Assembly (NCBI GenBank): GCA_020746875.1
Contig: JAGTJL010000010.1
Span: 868,001 to 932,000, forward strand
Source of the DNA: Rhexocercosporidium sp. MPI-PUGE-AT-0058
Lineage: Eukaryota > Ascomycota > Leotiomycetes > Helotiales
DNA length: 64,000 bases
Reading direction: 5' to 3'
Shown: positions 1 through 10,737 of the stretch, in pieces
Layout of the letters: the number at the start of each line of letters is the position of its first letter
How positions within the stretch are numbered: position 1 is the first letter of the stretch
The notes under the pieces: model-generated
The model's input: only the letters and a program-made list of their open reading frames with translations
Databases searched by the model: none
Told to the model about the DNA's origin: nothing
Translations under genes and position numbers: made by a program

Positions 1-1528
1 CATGAATCTTGTAGAGCAAATGTTGGGTAAGACAGATCTGCCGGAGCTTCAATCAGTCAACACTCACTCATATGGCCTACAGAAATGCTCGTATTCAAGG
101 AATGGGCAAAGATCTCGCTTTGATCGGCAATTTTCGATTCAATTGGGCCCTCACCATATTTTACTTCTCGTACATTGTCGTTGAGATCCCATCGAATATC
201 TTGTTGAAGAAGATTGGAGGACGGTGAGTTTACATCACTTGTATTGACAGTCTACAAACTGACAGGGGAAGTTACTATCTTCCTGCTCTGGTCATAGCGT
301 TCGGACTCGTGTCAATGTGCACAGCTTTCATCGAAAACTTCCGAGGTTTATATGCATGCCGTTTCTTCCTTGGACTAGCCGAAGGTGGAATGATGCCTGG
401 CATGTAAGTCATCAGATCCACCTATTCTTGACACACTATTTGCTAACGCACAATAGTGCATACTACCTCTCTTGCTTCTACAAGAGGAACGAGTTGTTAT
501 TCCGCATGGGAATATACATCACGGGAGCCTCTCTAGCTGGAGCTTTCGGGGGACTTCTAGCTGCCGGTCTAACACCTATACCATCGTGGGGTATCAAGGG
601 ACACAAGATCCACGACTGGCGTAACATTTTCTTCTTCGAAGGCCTTTTCACACTCGTCTTCTCTGGCATTGGCATGCTCATTCTCCCCTCCAGGCCAGAT
701 AAATGTAAATTCCTCACCCCTCGGGATCGCTACATTGCACTGGAGCGCATCAACCGAGAGCACAAGGAGTCAGCTAATGAGCCAACAACACAACACCACG
801 TCAAGCGAGCCATCTTCAACATCAACAATCTCATCTGTGCCTTAGGCTTCTTCAGCATCAACGTTTCTGTCCAGTCTTTCTCGCTGTTCTTACCCACAAT
901 TCTCGTCAACCTCGGCTGGACTGCTCTCAAGACGCAATTCTATAGCGTGCCGCCCTACTGTGTGGCATGTCTCTATGCTATCTTCATTGCTCGCATGAGT
1001 GATGTATACAAGCGACGAGGTATCTTCATCGTTGGAGGAACAATACTCTCCATCATCGGATATACAATGCTGGTGACCGTTAAGTCTAACTCGCTTAAGT
1101 ACCTCGCTGTGTAAGCCACCTTGCTCTTCGAAATTTTCCCCAAACGCGCTAACATATCCAGCTTCTTCGCCTCAGCAGGCGCTTTCCCACAAGGTCCAGC
1201 CTTCCTAGCATGGGGTCTCAACAACGCTGCCGGGTCGTCAGTCCGCGCCGTCAGTGGTGGTTTCATCGTTGCTCTAGGCAGTGCTGGAGCTATCATCGCG
1301 ACTTGGACGTATCTCGAGAAAGACAAGCCGAACTTCCATCGCGGACATTACATTAACATTGGCGCGCAAGTCGTTGCGTGTTCCTTGGCCTGCATCGGAA
1401 TCGCTTATAATAAGTGGGAGAATGCAAAGCGAGAGAGGGGTGAGCGGGATGATAGAATTGCTGGGCTTAACGAGCAGGAGAAGATTGCGTTGGGATACAG
1501 GAACCCAGAGTTTAGGTATCAGACGTAG
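1..1528 (+). CDS. MFS transporter, Dal5/allantoate permease-like (5' partial)
   Basis: Likely a plasma-membrane anion:cation symporter of the fungal Dal5 group, which imports small organic anions such as allantoate, nicotinate or vitamins; the substrate cannot be told from sequence. Best model is join(<1..26, 83..223, 266..403, 457..1110, 1162..1528). All four introns are GT-AG, 42-56 bases long, and keep one frame. Family marks are NARIQGM after the first junction, the MFS loop ending FFLGLAEGGMMPG, several hydrophobic spans, a hydrophilic central loop (about 680-800), and a charged C-terminus ending in a stop at 1526-1528. The first exons lie outside the window. The short first exon piece (1-26) is the least certain part. 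The MFS family is confident, the subfamily moderately so. Confidence 0.85.
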
Positions 1529-2783
1529 GTGTTGATGATGGGTTGGATAGGTAAGGAAGGGAACATGCATGATGAGCTTTTTAGGAGTTGTCATTGGTCA
1601 TGAATGGAATCATTTTGCTTCGGGAGCTACGATTCTGATGTGTCGTCTGAAGATCCTCACGTTATTACTGTAAGGTTGATTATTGTGATGCAGGAACCAA
1701 GTGACTATCCTGTGCCAAGGTACCAATCAATTCTGCGTGTAGTCGAATCATCTGTCTTTCCTCCCTCAATTGGCCCTCCGCGCCAAAGAAGTGGGCCTGC
1801 TACCATATTGTTTTGATTCCCAGCCTCGTTCACAATATGCATATTCTCCTTTGGACCTAAGATTTGTACATCAGAATCGCTTGTTCGCCATGATCAAGGT
1901 CGTAAGAAAATCTTTGTCGGCGAATGTGATCCCTGTTGACGGCGGCGGCTCTAAGACATATTCTTTAGCGGACAAAAACCGAGCTGAGGGCGGGCAGCTT
2001 TCATGGTCTCGCAGGGGTTTCTTACAGACGCCCGTTTCTGCAAGCCTCAATATTCTCCTCTAATTGTCACAGCACGAAATTGTTGATCTTGAGATTCCAG
2101 TCAAGCCCTTTCTCGGCTCCTATCAAGTACAGCTCACCTTTTTCTGCCCGAACTTTCGCTCAATTCCCCTTCGTCGTCCTTTTATTTAACTCTAGAATAC
2201 AAACAAAGCGCAAAGCAGCCAAGGATTTGAATTGCACGATGGAATAGTTTCAACTGCTCATCCTTAATTGCTTGGTTCCACTCATCATGCCACCAAGTCT
2301 CGTCAGCTCATTTATCATAAGCAGCCCACACGTCTGAATGACACGCCATAAGACATAGATCTACGGCTGATACTATCCAAGGATTGGCAATGTATTCAGA
2401 TTGCTCAACCTACTCCAAGTAAAGTAATTGGATATACCAAAGACCCCCGTAATTAAGCGAGTAATCGTTCCAGCCCTTGAAACTAACCCCTAGATTGTTG
2501 CTATTACCCGATTCAGGCTCTGCAGTAGCCTGTGTAACAGACTCTTTGGAATACCGAGATGCTTGAACTTCAGAAGAAGCGGCGTTAGTTGGCGATCATT
2601 ATGCAGCAATTTGACGAGGAGTGCATTCCTCCTCATCGTTCATCGTTTGCCAGACAAATTGCCTCCAAAAACGTCTTCCTGATATGAAGCAAGGGACTTC
2701 TAAAACTTCGGCATTCGTCTTGAAGGTAACGGATTAAATAGGATGGAAATGGAAGGTGTGCACGGCAAATCGAGACTACCACG
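1529..2783. other. Intergenic, no supported gene
   Basis: About 1.25 kb between the transporter stop and the glycosyltransferase start. The short open frames here begin at non-ATG codons or show no family resemblance. I see no tRNA-like or strong repeat structure. It presumably holds the transporter 3' UTR and the promoter of the next gene. Confidence 0.5.
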
Positions 2784-4201
2784 ATGCTTCGCAACCGCTG
2801 GACATATACCTCGCGGATCCTAGGTTTTGCTGGTCTTCTGAGCCTAGGATACTGGGCCATCTTCACTTCAAGACACACATCAACATGGCCTGGATTTCAA
2901 TCACCAGAGTTAGTGCAAGTGGGACAGCTGTCCAACCTATGGAATTCAACACTCGGGGTGAATTGAAATAACAAAACCGAGGTTTTCCAGAGCGCAGGCT
3001 GACGAGAAACAGTTCCAGAAAATTTTCGTAATAAACATGCCATCTCGAACAGATCGCCGCGATGCAATCAGTCTCGCAGCGGCGGTCAGTGATTTGACAG
3101 TGGATTTCATTGAGGGCGTAGGAGGCGACAGTATTCCCGAAGCTGCTTTCCCGCCTGAAGGGAGTAGGGAGAGTATCAAGTTGTCCAAAGGAATCAAAGG
3201 AAGCTGGAGATCGCACATGAATATCTTACATGAGTGAGCTCTCACTTCTGTTAAGTACCTGCTGAATGTCTTACTGACACTTCAACAGAATCGTGCATCA
3301 GAATCTTAGCAGCGCTTTGATTTTCGAGGATGATGTTGATTGGGACATCCGGATTCGGTACCAACTCGACAAATTTTCATCTGCGTCGCGCTTCCTTACC
3401 CAGAAACCAGACCCAAATCTATTCGGATCTCGGGTCGAAAGTAGAACGAATCCGGAAGATCCAGACAGAAGTATTCACAACAATTCATCTCCGTATCCTA
3501 TCTCCAAAGCACTTCACTCACTACCTCTCTCTTCTGCATTATCTGGACGACCTGATATATCACTACCCTACGGAGATCCAGCCAACTGGGATATTATGTG
3601 GCTTGGACATTGTGGTTCTGGGTTTCCTCGACCACCTCCTACATCAGATGGGGAGCAGAATATTCAGAATATCATACTGACCAACCCAAATGATCATACG
3701 GTCCCCTTACCCAAGTATCTGAGAGCGCACCCATTTGGACCTTTGGATGCCCTCGCCGCGTCTCATTCACCACACACTAGGGTCTATCATTGGGCCAGCG
3801 GTGGAGCACTGTGTACTGTTGCATATGCCGTGAGTCAACGCGGTGCAAGAAGATTGTTGCATGAGTTTGGAATTAAAAGATGGAGTCGGATCTGGGACGT
3901 TGAGATGGGAGACTGGTGTGCAGGGTCAGACAACCTACATCTAGAAAATACTTCTTCTGATAGAAGTCAGTTGAGCGAGAGAGGTAGACGGGGTATGTCA
4001 GAGAGAGTATGTGTCACAGTTCAGCCACCAATATTTGCACATCATCATCCGCCTGGAGGAGAGAGTGATATTGGTGGGGTGGGAGGAGGATATGCGAGGA
4101 CTGTGGAAACAAAATATGTGAGATTAAGTGTGAGAATGAACCTGGAGGCTTTGTTGAGAGGGGATGGAGAGGAAGATTTGGTTGATCAGTGGCCTGATTG
4201 A
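2784..4201 (+). CDS. Family 25-type glycosyltransferase, type II membrane protein
   Basis: Model join(2784..2957, 2998..3233, 3289..4201), 440 residues; both introns are GT-AG and frame-consistent. Residues about 12-28 form one hydrophobic span near the N-terminus, as in Golgi type II glycosyltransferases. The GT25 (LPS glycosyltransferase) signature follows: FQKIFVINMPSRTDRR from about residue 64, then the acidic metal/nucleotide-sugar motif EDDVDW at about 150-155, and AYAVSQRGARRLL further on. Fungal members are abundant and mostly uncharacterised, so donor and acceptor are unknown. The stretch around 3400-3560 between the two conserved halves is Ser/Asn-rich. The start is the first ATG before the membrane span. 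Confidence 0.85.
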
Positions 4202-4679
4202 TGGAAGCGAGATTGGAGCCAGGACTTCCACTTTGCTCATATCATAATTCATGGATTCCTTCCAACATGCGTAGAATGTAGAAATGAGAACTTTTGCAGC
4301 CCCATATTCAATGAAGCTGCACTAAGAGTCATTGAGGGGAAGGGGGGACGTACTTCTTTACTGGCATCAATGTTACTCATTCCTCTGCATATGGGTATGT
4401 CAACTCAAAAAATAAAAATAATACTTGGAGAGCTCATCGCTGGGTTAGCCAACGCTTCGCCTGAATACTATCCGCTCATAAAGTGATCCTTCCTCGTTCC
4501 CAGACTCCATTCTTCTGCCTTGCCCATCCACTATGGAAATGAGCCGCAAAGCAGGCAGCAAGCTCTTGTCTTGTTCTACTTCCAAGCTTCCCCTTGACCT
4601 CTAGCAGATTGATTATAATACCTTAAAGCATACCCAAAGTATAAAGCAATCTCTCTACATTGCCTAGTGTTGCTTCAGT
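4202..4679. other. Intergenic, no supported gene
   Basis: About 480 bases between the glycosyltransferase stop and the decayed gene fragment. It is AT-rich and has no supported reading frame. Confidence 0.4.
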
Positions 4680-5346
4680 CACGTGAGCAACGGCTCGCTT
4701 GGAGCATAGCTAGCAGAAGCTCTTCCTTCCTTTAATCCCTACGTACGAATACTATTACTTGATAATACTATTTGGCAGCGTCGCCACCCGAATGCTTGAC
4801 TGTAATTATAGGAACAGAGTGTTTCCAACACCTAGCGTACTGACTATACGTGTGCATGAGTTCCTCCTCGATTTCGGCGATACGACTGTGCGCTCTTGCG
4901 AGATCTTTGTAGCTATTCACCACTTAACCATATCTCTCTAGCAAGTCCTCATTCTACTGCACGATGTCGAGATATCTCCTATGCAGGTCGACATATTTCT
5001 CGTAACTTCGCTCTGTGAGTAGTTGATATTGTTTGTGCAGAGCGATGTATTTGTCGCGTTTGCTTTCGCTCAATCATGGTACTGCAGATTAACGGCCATG
5101 TGCTTGTCACAATTACGAATCTCATCCCAAGGCTTTCCTATGAAATAATTCTGCCACTGCAATAGTGACATATCCCACGACAATCCATGCTAAGAGCAGC
5201 TTGTAGTTGATGTTGCGAGTCAGTTGAATGAAAGCTCTTTCCCAAGCGGCCACGGTGGTGGGCATCCCGTCGCTTCTCCAGGACGTTTTGGGAGTGGAAG
5301 TTATATCTGAGGCTAGGTTGGGGCCGTTAGAGATAAATATGGGCAT
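4680..5346 (-). pseudogene. Decayed membrane/coiled-coil protein gene
   Basis: On the minus strand an ATG at 5346 opens a 74-residue frame with one clear membrane span (residues about 48-68, LLLAWIVVGYVTIAVAELF). Coding resemblance then continues only by changing frame and passing stops. It runs through a charged heptad-like stretch (RDKYIALHKQYQLL, then EKYVDLHRRYLDIVQ) to a segment CWKHSVPIITVKHSGGDAA. In-frame stops lie at 4954-4956, 4924-4926, 4768-4770 and 4732-4734, and at least two frame changes fall between 5125 and 5040. The C-terminal part matches a second fragment near 36.6 kb, which reads W and K where this copy has two of its stops. The family is not one I recognise. Loss of function is well supported; the exact limits are not. 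Confidence 0.6.
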
Positions 5347-6744
5347 TCCTAAGTTCTTTGACTGCGTTTCTCTGATTTCATTCTCGGTACGATGCCTGGG
5401 CTGGATGTAACCTAGCGACGAACGCTCGAAACGAACGTGTTCAACACGTAATTGTCCTGGAGGTGAATTGAAAACAGGTAGTAGATTTTGTGAATGGTGC
5501 TGAACAGTTAGAATGTACTGATGTGGTGATATCTTAGATGAAATACTTGTGGGTGGCTTGCGCTCAGGCTGCGCTCGTCATTAGAAGGCACGAGATGTGA
5601 AATGATAATTGGACCTTAAATCCCGCTCGGGATACTGTATAATGAGAAAGTTAGCCATTAAACGAATTATAATTTATAAATAACCTCATACATGAGAGTT
5701 GGATGGACCTGTCTCGCTGATTGCTGCGATGTTAATTCGGGATGTTGCATATCGAAAATAGTAGATTATCGCTCAATAAAGGACAACATTCCGATTGAAT
5801 TCGATAATATCTAATGACATGGGCTCGTGTGAACATTTAGTCCTCAAATTGCTCGTGTCTCTTCATTTCCGGATTCATCTTCTTCACTTTTCACATGTGA
5901 ATTGCTAGGAGTAGCATATAATCATGCTACTAGTCAGTGGCTGAGTTGTTTGATAAGACTTTCCCCTCAAGCCGATACATATATTCGAGGACAATATTTA
6001 AGTATTATTTGATATAGTGTATACCTAGGTATGTAGAAATATGAAGGTGGCGGCCAAATATTTCGGGATGAGTTGCATCACATGGATCTAACATTCCACG
6101 CTGGCCAGGTCACTCAAGCTGCGCGTGCTCCTAAAGCAATTATATGGCTATCATCAGAACTATAGATGGTACTTCGAGACAGAACTCCAAAGACCTTCGG
6201 GTCTACAAAACAAATCTGCTAGTAGTTGGCAAACTAGAAAAAGGAATTACCTCTGTGTCGTGTCGTAGCTAACGATACTTCTTTGGGTTTCTCTGGTTTT
6301 CACAGACACTACGACAGAAAATGTAACCTACGGAGAATAAGAAAAAACTAAGTAAAACTACTTGTAACCGACTCCATAGCTATTGAGGAGTAGACTTAAA
6401 AGTAAATCGAAGATGTGCCACACAAAATAAGCGAACATGGTTCACTTAAAGTAGAAAGGGGCAAGCTGCGAACTAGTTCGCAGAGTAACTCCGGCAGTCC
6501 AAATGATAATATAGGACACCCCACTGTGCGTGCATTGGATTCTGAGCTGGCCATTGTTCTGAAATGAATACATAACAACTGCCTCGCTCGCAGGATTCTC
6601 TCTTTTCACAACTTATTCGCAATGCCCAAGTCGTCACACCTTATACATTCTCATCAAATTCCTTTGGTCTTAGACCCAATCACCAAGATTCCAAGATCGC
6701 GTCTTTCAAATAAACGCTGATAATATCACCTAGAGTTAAAGGCG
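5347..6744. other. Intergenic, AT-rich, no supported gene
   Basis: About 1.4 kb with many stops in all frames and strong AT richness between 5500 and 6400. It includes the promoter and 5' UTR of the coiled-coil gene starting at 6745. I saw no clear gene, tRNA or terminal repeat. AT richness beside a decayed gene would fit old repeat-induced mutation, but that needs a dinucleotide count. Confidence 0.4.
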
Positions 6745-7881
6745 ATGAGCTTCGTTCGCAGCAACATGGCTCAAACCGCCCCGTTATCAGACCTGCGCGC
6801 CTCAGCAGCCTCTTTTCACCCCGCGGCTGCCTCATCATCGGCAGCGTCAATCAATGACTCGCTCAAAGTCACCGCTCAAGATTTTCATCCAGATTCTACC
6901 ACATCCAATCTCAGTATCTCCACCGCTGGTGCACCTACAGCCCCTGCGGCCATGCGGCAACGTGGTGGGCAGCCTCGCGAGAGACTATGGGGAAATTATC
7001 GAGCATCCGGATTCAGCAGAGAGCCCCAGAGTAACAGAGACGGTTACTCGACCGTTCAAGATCAATCGGAGGGAGGTATTCGAATTCTTGCTCGCTTCAG
7101 CGGTGCGCCTTCCACATCTCGCAACTCCACGACGCCATCGTATGTTCAATCGGAGGCATACCACTGTCCTGTTGGTCAATTCAGCTTTTCCAAAGCTAGT
7201 CATCAAGGGATCGATAACGATAATACACCTATTTCATCTGAACACAAACCTACTAGCAAGCCGAGTATGCTGGAAGTAGCCAAGAGGCATGTAACATGTA
7301 CCGATGATGCTTGTGAATGTCAAGCAGTCATCAACGATCTGCATAATAGACTCGAATTGCTAGAGCATGAGCTGAAAATAATCAAACTTGCAGAGACACA
7401 ATTCCTCCAACAGGTCAGAGACGCACAATCGTTGGTCGATCGAGTAGCATTTCTCGAGGGACAGCTCGCCATCACGCAAGCTGAAAGAATGGCCGAGGTC
7501 GTTCAGCTGAAAAAGTCAGAGCGCACCGAACGAGAGAAGCAAGTAGACGAGGTGGAGGAGCGCAAGCAACTGTTTACTGATGCATTCGCGAAGCAAGTCA
7601 AAGAAAGTCTAGCTTCGGCAGCACAGGCTGGAAATCAGGCGAGTAGCGAGTCATCTACCCCAGGAAAGATGAAAACTCATGAGAAAGCTACCGCAAAAGC
7701 AGTGGATCAGGAATCCGAGGAGCCATCAGCTACTAGCCACATGGTAGAGCAAGCTCCTTTCCACTTAACGAACCAGGAAGTAGACAAGCAATCGGATGCT
7801 GCTCCCCCACAACTTACTCCTCCCTCGAGTCCCACAGATATCAAGTCTGAGTTCCCGACTGGTGGTGGGATCTCTTTTTGA
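6745..7881 (+). CDS. Orphan coiled-coil protein
   Basis: Single-exon frame of 378 residues starting at an ATG with purines upstream (GGCGATGA). Residues 1 to about 170 are rich in Ser, Ala, Pro and Thr and look disordered. A short Cys/acidic patch (TCTDDACECQ) at about 183-192 leads into a Leu/Glu/Lys heptad region of about 95 residues, then a Ser/Thr/Pro tail ending in PPQLTPPSSPTD. No catalytic motif, signal peptide or membrane span is visible. Structural or regulatory roles are possible, but nothing in the sequence selects one. A second ATG lies eight codons in. The neighbour at 8866 is also coiled-coil, with no obvious identity between them. Confidence 0.6.
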   Translation: MSFVRSNMAQTAPLSDLRASAASFHPAAASSSAASINDSLKVTAQDFHPDSTTSNLSISTAGAPTAPAAMRQRGGQPRERLWGNYRASGFSREPQSNRDGYSTVQDQSEGGIRILARFSGAPSTSRNSTTPSYVQSEAYHCPVGQFSFSKASHQGIDNDNTPISSEHKPTSKPSMLEVAKRHVTCTDDACECQAVINDLHNRLELLEHELKIIKLAETQFLQQVRDAQSLVDRVAFLEGQLAITQAERMAEVVQLKKSERTEREKQVDEVEERKQLFTDAFAKQVKESLASAAQAGNQASSESSTPGKMKTHEKATAKAVDQESEEPSATSHMVEQAPFHLTNQEVDKQSDAAPPQLTPPSSPTDIKSEFPTGGGISF

Positions 7882-8865
7882 TGAACAGTCTTTTTTCCAT
7901 TCTTTCTTAGTTTTCATTTGTTGTCCTCGGAACTAGGATTAAAGTCGCTAGAGATATTTTTTGATGAAAATTCATGTATCTAGATCAGCTAGAATTTATG
8001 TTAAAAAATAATATACTAGAAATTTTGTTTTTGTTTTTGCTATTTAAGGGTATTTAAATAATCGCTATGAGTATGGTATGACCGTGGGGCGGGTACACTG
8101 AATCGCACTTCCCTAACTGACTTTAATCTACACCATCAAAATTTGACTTGAGCTTCTAACAATCCCGTACATGGTATATTAATGTCAAGCAACTGCTGAT
8201 TGAGCCCCTTTACGCTTCCGGTTTGACCAGAACCCCGCTGTACAGTTGTGCGTCTTACAAATAACTTTCTATGCCGTTCTCCAATCATCCTCCGTCACTC
8301 ACATGGCAGAATTGTTTTATAGACTGCCTACAATGATCAAAAACCTTTCGTATAATGAGTTATGACTGTGTGTGATCACGATTACGAGCTTGGAACCTTC
8401 GTTGGTCTAAATTAGTTGCACCACTTAATAATACAGTACGAATAGGCGAGCAGTTCCGAGAATCGTGACATCTAGGGAGCAGTCTAACACGACTAAAAGG
8501 TGCCATAGTCTAGTATTATTTATCGACTAGCATTGCTAACGTTTATTTTCATGATCCACGAGAATAACCTCAACACTAAATTACAATTTCGACTGGCGTT
8601 AACAGCTCTACCACTAGACTATTGCCATTCATACTGAAACTAGATCATTGCCATTCGGACTGAGAACATGCACACGAAAGATATAAATTCTTTCCCTTCC
8701 CCCTGAGTTGAGCATCTTCCTCAATTATATCCATCTACACAATTGTCTTCCCATCTTACCTCACTCAGCCCAAGAAACACCTCAATCAACCTTTCAATTC
8801 CTCACACACAAGGTACACTTCTGCTAGCAAGTAAATACCCCAAAAATTTAGCCAATATCCACAAA
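7882..8865. other. Intergenic between two coiled-coil genes
   Basis: About 980 AT-rich bases. The upstream in-frame extension of the next gene back to 8743 starts at TTG rather than ATG, so it is read as 5' UTR. The CT-rich stretch about 8700-8820 fits a fungal leader. Confidence 0.4.
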
Positions 8866-9840
8866 ATGTCTCAGCATTTGGAAAACTATTCTATGGGGAC
8901 TTCCATGGCCGACTACCCAGGGGAATGGTGCTCAATGAATTCAACCTCCCCCGCCACCTGGGGCACAGAGCATCTTACAATGGGTATGGCCACGACCACT
9001 TCAATGACAACAATGGCTGCTAACCTACTCGAAGACCAGGGCTCAGTCGAAATCTTCAACCAAATGATGGAACTCAAGCAACAAAATGCAGATCTCCTTG
9101 CTAAAGTTGCCACCCTCGAATCTGGACAAGCACTACGAGACCAAATCCTCGCCTACAGACAAGAGAAGATCGAGCATAAAAGCAATGAAATAAAATGCCT
9201 CATTAGCCAAGTTGGATATCTCGAAGAGTGCATACAGAGCTCTTGCCTCAAGGAAGAGGGAACCGCAGCCAAACTGGAAAACGCTAGATCCAGCTTCAAG
9301 ACCCAATTTCAGATCTTACAGAGAAATCGTGGTGCCGAACATCGCCGCGCCAACAAGAAAGCTCAATAACGCGACGAGGCACTTGCGAACCTCGCGGACG
9401 TTAGTTCAAAGTACGAGAATGAGAAGAGCAGCAGGATCTTCGCGCTCAAGTCTTTCAAAGCAACGATGAATGAGCTCAAAGCCACTCGAGCCGAACTCGC
9501 TGCTGAAAAGAATGAATACAGAGAGAAAGTGCGCTCGATGGTCAACTCCAACGTTCCCGGCTTTGAGTCCAAGAAACTCGCGGAAGAAATCAACAAGCTG
9601 CAAAGAGAGATCAACACCAAAGACGCTACCATCCATCACCAAAGCCAGCAGATTCAAGAACTCGGTGATCTCGCCAAGGCCCAGAGTAGAATGACTAACA
9701 TCTTTTCCCCCGCACTTCAAGAACTCATGTTGGACGAGGTCCTCATCTACAGAGAACAACATCCCGAGATTCACCAGGACATGGACGCCAAGAAAGAGCA
9801 GAAGTATAACCACGATCTCAAATGGCTTACATCTGATTAG
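8866..9840 (+). pseudogene. Coiled-coil protein gene interrupted by one in-frame TAA
   Basis: From the ATG at 8866 (context CAAAATG) the frame codes 167 residues to a TAA at 9367-9369. The same frame then continues open to 9840, adding about 156 residues of matching character. Both halves are Lys/Glu/Gln/Leu-rich coiled coil, and the heptads run up to and out of the stop (RRANKKAQ, stop, RDEALANLADVSSKYENEK). A 76-base intron spanning the stop would need a poor GTGGTG donor and would shift the frame, so splicing does not rescue it. A CAA to TAA change would be a single C-to-T step in a CpA context. It could also be a short gene, a readthrough gene or a sequencing error. No known family recognised. 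Confidence 0.55.
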
Positions 9841-10737
9841 GAGGCTCGGTGGGTCGCAAAAGGGAGTCACAGCCAGTCTCACGGGCATCATCGATAACAG
9901 ACAACAACGAGATGAGAAGACGAGACCAGCTTGACATCGGATAATGTGCTGCTATTCAGGACCTTCTGCTACGAGCGCCACGACGGGCGTCGACTGAGTC
10001 AACGCCACACCCAAATTCAAACCGGCCAAGCATAAAAATTAGGAAAATAACGAAGAATACCCAAAAAATGGGCCTGAGATTGGCAGCCAGATTTCCTTTT
10101 CCCCTTATATTCTTTTTCTTTCATCGTGTGCTTTTATTGGACCTGTTATTCTCTAAATCATGTATCGTCACGTCGGGACAGGTGATGGACGCTGCCCTCC
10201 CAGTTCTCAGTTCCTAGAAATAGGGTCACGAGGGCATCTTCAGTGGTTCTCATATCCATAGTTATAGGTCGAATGAAGTTTCCCAACAAAATGAAGCCTG
10301 ACATGAACACGTTCGATGGAGACTCGTGAGATACGAGAGCGTAAACTGGTGCAGCAGGCCCTTTGTAGACAACGTTTGAGTTGACCGGTGGTTTGCGCTT
10401 TCTGCTTCAACTCTGGCTGCTAGATTCCAGGGACTCAAAACCTATAGCAAGTCATGAATGAGACTTGTACCTACCCTCGGTCGTGGGCATAATCCAAAGA
10501 AATATCGCGAGCTGTGCGACATCAAGACCCATCACATGCACTGAAGCGTTAATTGAATTCAATTACCTAGCTCTGTGATAAGCTGATGGCACAGCTTCAA
10601 CGTCCTTCAACTACTAGAAGTGTGGTGGGCGATAGACTGGGGACCTGTCCCGAGCAACTTCCCGCACCAACTGGTACCACGTGCAACCTTCTGCACTGGA
10701 GCACCAGTTACCTTACTGCACCGCAGGTAATTTAGCA
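9841..10737. other. Intergenic, no supported gene
   Basis: About 900 bases between the coiled-coil gene and the TRM44 stop codon. No open frame with coding character was seen. Confidence 0.4.

Noticed and set aside
1770..2063. 97-codon plus-strand frame
   Set aside because: Begins at TTG, has no family resemblance and lies in a 3' intergenic region.
8743..8865. Upstream extension of the second coiled-coil gene
   Set aside because: The extension begins at TTG. The first ATG with good context is 8866, and the extension reads like a leader.
9329..9404. Intron that would remove the TAA at 9367
   Set aside because: Needs a GTGGTG donor, is 76 bases long and shifts into a frame that ends soon after, losing the coiled coil.
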